A DNA stretch of 64,000 nt, taken from contig JADJCA010000001.1 of assembly GCA_016703425.1 (NCBI GenBank), forward strand, positions 62,001 to 126,000, given 5' to 3'. How positions within the stretch are numbered: the first letter of the stretch is position 1; each line of letters opens with the position of its first letter. This DNA comes from Myxococcales bacterium. Lineage in GTDB: Bacteria; Myxococcota_A; Polyangia; Polyangiales; Polyangiaceae. The notes under the pieces are model-generated. The model searched no databases and had not been told where the DNA came from. It saw only the letters and a program-made list of their open reading frames with translations. Position numbers and translations under genes: made by a program. Positions 61,182 to 64,000 of the stretch are shown here, in pieces.

Positions 61182-62444
61182 TCACTCGATGGCCATCAAG
61201 AGCCCGTTCTCGCACGCGATGACGAATCCCTTTTTCGTCGCCACGAGGCCGGCGGGGCCGCTCGTCCCGGTTCGCCGCGCACCCTTCGGGCAGACGCTTT
61301 CGCCCAGGGTCCGCACGGTCCCGTCGCGCTCGACCACGCCGCCGATGCCTTCCGGGGCCACGAACGCGATGCGGCCTTCGCGATCCACGAGCACCTCGCC
61401 GAGCGCACCGCTCGGCGCGCCAGCGTCTGTTCCCGCTCCCGTCGCGACGGCCGTTCGACGTCGCTCGCGCCCTTCCAAGTCCATCTCGAGCGCGTAGACG
61501 CGGCCCGCTTGCCAACCGAGCATCGCGAGCCCGCCCTGCGCGAGCGTGGCGGGCCCCATCCACATCGTCGTGGACGCGAAGACGGCCCCGCCGGTCTGCC
61601 GCGCCGTATCGAACCGCTCGAGCACTTGTCCCTCGACCACCGCCGCGAGGATGCCTCGCCCGAGTGGCAGCGCGCGGCCGGTGACAGGACCGCCAAAGCG
61701 GCCCACGCGCCGCACCTCGCCGCCCGGCCGCCACGTCGCGATGCTTCCGCTCTGGAGCACCGCGTAGACGACGCCGTCACCGGTCACGAGCGGACCTCCC
61801 AGGGGGCCCGGGAGCACCGCGCGCGCACGCACCGAGGCGTCTCGGTCCACGAGCACAAGCTCCGTATCGAAGGCGACGACGGCGCCACCGTCGTCGAGCC
61901 CGACGGCCGACGCTTGCTCCGGCTCGGCGCGCGCGGAGGCGCTGGCGCTCGCGGCGGCGTTGCGATCGTCGGCCACGCGCGCGCGCGCACGAACGGCGCC
62001 GCCGCGCACCACGTAGAGCGTCCGAAAGGACGTGGCGACAAGGACCGCGTCGTCGGAGAGCAGTGCGGCCGCCACCGGCGTCTCGGGCTCTCGACCATCG
62101 GTGCGCTGCGTCGCGAGCGTCAGGTTGACGCGGGCCTTCTCGACGCCGAGCTCATCCAGCTCGATGAGCTCGCCCGCCGTGGAGAGCGCCACGAGCCCGC
62201 CGTCGTGCCGCGCCAGCGGGGCCATCGGTGTCGCGCGCTCGAGCGTCTTGCGCCACACCACGCGCGGTGAGCTCGGCAAGCTTGCCGCCTGGCCGCGCCG
62301 CGCAGCGTCAGCGCGAGGATTCCCGCGCGGTGGCCCCACGACGAAGGTCGTGGGCGAAGCTGGATCGACGCGCTGGGCGAACGCTGCGACGGAGCCGCAA
62401 AGGGTGGCGATGGCCAAGGCGACGAGCGTGGCCCGACCCTTCAA
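61182..62444 (-). CDS. Secreted beta-propeller-like protein
   Basis: The 420-residue protein starts at TTG 62444 in a TTGA overlap with the upstream gene, giving a signal peptide (ALAIATLCGSVAAFAQ). The mature part has repeated strand patterns (GGLVALSTAGELIELDELG; GGAVVAFDTELVLVDRDA; GILAAVVEGQVLERFDT) of PQQ/WD-like propeller type. No enzyme motif is found. The frame is open further upstream, but there it is the shadow of the preceding gene. It pairs with the 62441-64000 product. Confidence 0.75.
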   Translation of the reverse strand: MKGRATLVALAIATLCGSVAAFAQRVDPASPTTFVVGPPRGNPRADAARRGQAASLPSSPRVVWRKTLERATPMAPLARHDGGLVALSTAGELIELDELGVEKARVNLTLATQRTDGREPETPVAAALLSDDAVLVATSFRTLYVVRGGAVRARARVADDRNAAASASASARAEPEQASAVGLDDGGAVVAFDTELVLVDRDASVRARAVLPGPLGGPLVTGDGVVYAVLQSGSIATWRPGGEVRRVGRFGGPVTGRALPLGRGILAAVVEGQVLERFDTARQTGGAVFASTTMWMGPATLAQGGLAMLGWQAGRVYALEMDLEGRERRRTAVATGAGTDAGAPSGALGEVLVDREGRIAFVAPEGIGGVVERDGTVRTLGESVCPKGARRTGTSGPAGLVATKKGFVIACENGLLMAIE

Positions 62445-64000
62445 AGTCGCCGTCCCACGGGCACCACGATGTCGGCCTCGACCTCCGGCACCGCCGTGCC
62501 ACCACCGGAAAAGAGCTTCGTGATGCGGCCCGTCGCGAGGATCCGCGTGCCGGTTTTGCCTTCCGCCGGCGCCCCCGACAGGACACGAAAGATGCAGCCT
62601 TCGGGGCGGTCGCACGTGGCGCTCCGCACGAGGAGCACCGCCTGGTGGTTGGTGGCGCGGAGGTCGACCAAGTCTCCCTCGACGGCGAAGGGCTTGCCCG
62701 CGACGGACGACGCGTCCTTCAAGATGTCGGTGTATTTTGCACTGAGCGCGGCCTTTTGCGCCGCCCGCGCCTCCGCCTCGAGGCGGTCGGAGCGACGCAC
62801 CTTGAGTGAGACCGTTCGCGGCGCCGATTGGGGCAACGTGGCGCGCACCTCGACGGGCAGCGGCGTCGACGTCGGAGCGCTGAAGCCTTCGGCGAAGACG
62901 CCGGCGGCGTCGACGGTGACGGGCCGACCGTTCACCGTCACGGTGGCTCCCTTGATGGTGCGCCCTGACACCGTGAACTTCTCGGATGCGAGCACCGTTC
63001 CGGCGAAGGGCGCGTCGATGCGCAGCGCTGGCACGCCGACCTTCGCCGTTACAGCGCCCTTCTCCGTCTGTCCCTTGAGGGTCACCTCGTAGGTGACGGT
63101 CTTTTCGACAGCGCGCGTCTCGTCGGCCATGCCGGCGCAGTCGGCCGACAGGTCGAGCGGCCATGTGCCGCGACCATTTTCGAGCGCCAGCGGCTTGCCG
63201 TCGAGCGAGACAGTGGCCCCGGGGGCCGCCTCGACGACGACCTTCGCGGCCGGCGGACTCTCGCCGACCTTGTCGAGGTCCATGCGGACGCGAAAGCCCA
63301 CGGGCACCACAGCCTTCACGTCTTCGTCGCGGCCCGAACCGGGGCGGTCGATGTGGAGCGTGAGCGCGTTTTCGCCCACCACGAGCGGCGTCTGGAGCTC
63401 GAGGTCGGAGCTCTTCGCCTTCACCTCGCTGGCGGCGGCGCCGACCGACAGCTTGGTCCCGTCGGGGCAACTGTCGCATGCAATGTGCAACAAATCGGTG
63501 CCGCGCGGTGACGGGCGGGCCTGAATGACGAGCGGATTGCCGCCGCGCATCAAGTAAGCGGCCGTGCCCCCGATGCCGAGGACCAGCGCGAAGAGCGCGC
63601 CGGCGACGATGCCGAGCGGCGCGCCGCGCTTGGTCACGCGGCTCGGCGGCTCGGGCAACGCCTCGAGCGCGAGCGGCGCCGGTGCCGGCGCGATGAAGAT
63701 GCCCGTGGCGATGGGCGCGGCCGGCGCCGCTTGTCCGGGCACCGGCACGCCCAGCATCGTGCGGTGCTCATTGGCCACTGACACGCGCGCCGGCCCCGAC
63801 GCCGGGACGGCGCTGGGCTGCGCCGGCATGGACGCTCCGGGTTGCAAGGGCGCGATGCCGGGCACCGCGACGCCGAGCATCGTCTTGGCGCGGCCGTCGT
63901 CGATGCCGGGAGGCATTGGCATCGGCGCGGCTTGGGGGGCTGCCGGTACACCGGGCGGCGCGCCCGCGACCCCGACGGGACCACCCATGGCCGGCATCCC
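62441..64000 (-). CDS. Membrane-anchored protein with TMLGV repeats and beta domains (5' end outside window)
   Basis: At least 518 residues are visible and the frame is open to the window edge. The first part is Pro/Ala-rich with two copies of a motif like KTMLGVAVPGIAPLQPG and RTMLGVPVPGQAAP. One membrane segment (APLGIVAGALFALVLGIGGTAA) follows, then several extracytoplasmic beta domains (GATVTVNGRPVTVDAAGVFA of Ig/PEGA type) and a small Cys-containing end domain (CDRPEGCIFRVLSG). Related myxobacterial proteins carry an N-terminal zinc-ribbon; whether it exists here is hidden. The stop overlaps the downstream propeller gene by TTGA. Confidence 0.7.
   Translation of the reverse strand, partial: GMPAMGGPVGVAGAPPGVPAAPQAAPMPMPPGIDDGRAKTMLGVAVPGIAPLQPGASMPAQPSAVPASGPARVSVANEHRTMLGVPVPGQAAPAAPIATGIFIAPAPAPLALEALPEPPSRVTKRGAPLGIVAGALFALVLGIGGTAAYLMRGGNPLVIQARPSPRGTDLLHIACDSCPDGTKLSVGAAASEVKAKSSDLELQTPLVVGENALTLHIDRPGSGRDEDVKAVVPVGFRVRMDLDKVGESPPAAKVVVEAAPGATVSLDGKPLALENGRGTWPLDLSADCAGMADETRAVEKTVTYEVTLKGQTEKGAVTAKVGVPALRIDAPFAGTVLASEKFTVSGRTIKGATVTVNGRPVTVDAAGVFAEGFSAPTSTPLPVEVRATLPQSAPRTVSLKVRRSDRLEAEARAAQKAALSAKYTDILKDASSVAGKPFAVEGDLVDLRATNHQAVLLVRSATCDRPEGCIFRVLSGAPAEGKTGTRILATGRITKLFSGGGTAVPEVEADIVVPVGRRL

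Noticed and set aside
62445..63479. N-terminal extension of the secreted propeller gene
   Set aside because: This stretch is the Arg-rich shadow of the 62441-64000 gene; a signal peptide begins only at TTG 62444.
1..64000. CRISPR array, tRNA, insertion sequence or prophage
   Set aside because: No regularly spaced repeats, tRNA cloverleaf, transposase or phage gene was seen; accessory content is limited to lineage-specific envelope genes.

Overview
The window reads as chromosomal DNA of a high-GC myxobacterium (Myxococcota, most likely the Polyangia side; this is inference). The signs are strong G/C preference at third codon positions, a C-terminal MYXO-CTERM-like sorting tail, a bactofilin, a Ser/Thr kinase cassette, many Ala/Pro/Asp-rich lipoproteins and Cys-rich secreted proteins, and a HprK/RapZ/HPr/EI phosphorelay behind rpoN. 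About 50 genes are supported. There is no tRNA, rRNA operon, insertion sequence, prophage or CRISPR array. One structural RNA, the RNase P RNA (rnpB), is present. Genes are densely packed and eleven gene pairs share the 4-base ATGA/GTGA/TTGA stop-start overlap, so translational coupling is the rule in this region.

Layout. 1-6 kb: the 3' end of an unknown gene, a fused pseudouridine synthase/23S rRNA methyltransferase, a lipoprotein and a large PQQ-type propeller protein. 6-10.6 kb: DNA polymerase X, then rpsO-pnp on the minus strand with a recognisable promoter and a rho-independent terminator. 10.8-16.7 kb: a coupled three-gene envelope cassette (5'-nucleotidase lipoprotein, lipoprotein, outer-membrane protein). 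16.8-21 kb: a 1,398-residue FecR-VIT-VWA-TPR protein. 21.2-26 kb: an anthraniloyl-CoA-type monooxygenase/Old Yellow Enzyme fusion, a lipoprotein, a small membrane protein and the MYXO-CTERM-like protein. 26-32.9 kb: rpoN-hpf-ptsN-hprK-rapZ-ptsH-ptsI, a regulatory PTS with no sugar permease in view. 33-38 kb: a YhaN/YhaO (SbcC/SbcD-like) DNA-repair pair, the ATPase interrupted by a frameshift, and a bactofilin. 38.7-43 kb: an outer-membrane protein, an AMIN-like secreted protein and an LptD-like protein. 43-46.2 kb: bacterioferritin and Bfd with a Fur-box-like site between them, then the two lysine 5,6-aminomutase subunits. 46.3-51.3 kb: a coupled four-gene kinase/TPR/two-lipoprotein cassette. 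51.4-58 kb: a B12-radical SAM enzyme, an orphan ABC-2 permease group, YgfZ, a PPC-like protein and an outer-membrane protein. 58-64 kb: Maf, a GT39-like membrane glycosyltransferase whose 3' end lies inside rnpB, ErpA, and two coupled extracytoplasmic proteins, the second running off the window.

How they work together. Housekeeping RNA functions (rpsO, pnp, rnpB, rRNA modification), Fe-S and iron handling (bfr, bfd, erpA, ygfZ) and the phosphorelay around rpoN are recognisable. The rest is mostly cell-envelope biology, in which several secreted or outer-membrane proteins are co-translated with a lipoprotein or a signalling protein. The least described units are the nucleotidase/lipoprotein/OMP cassette, the kinase/TPR/paired-lipoprotein cassette, and the OMP/PPC-like pair. 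Nothing here proves a new defence or mobile system.
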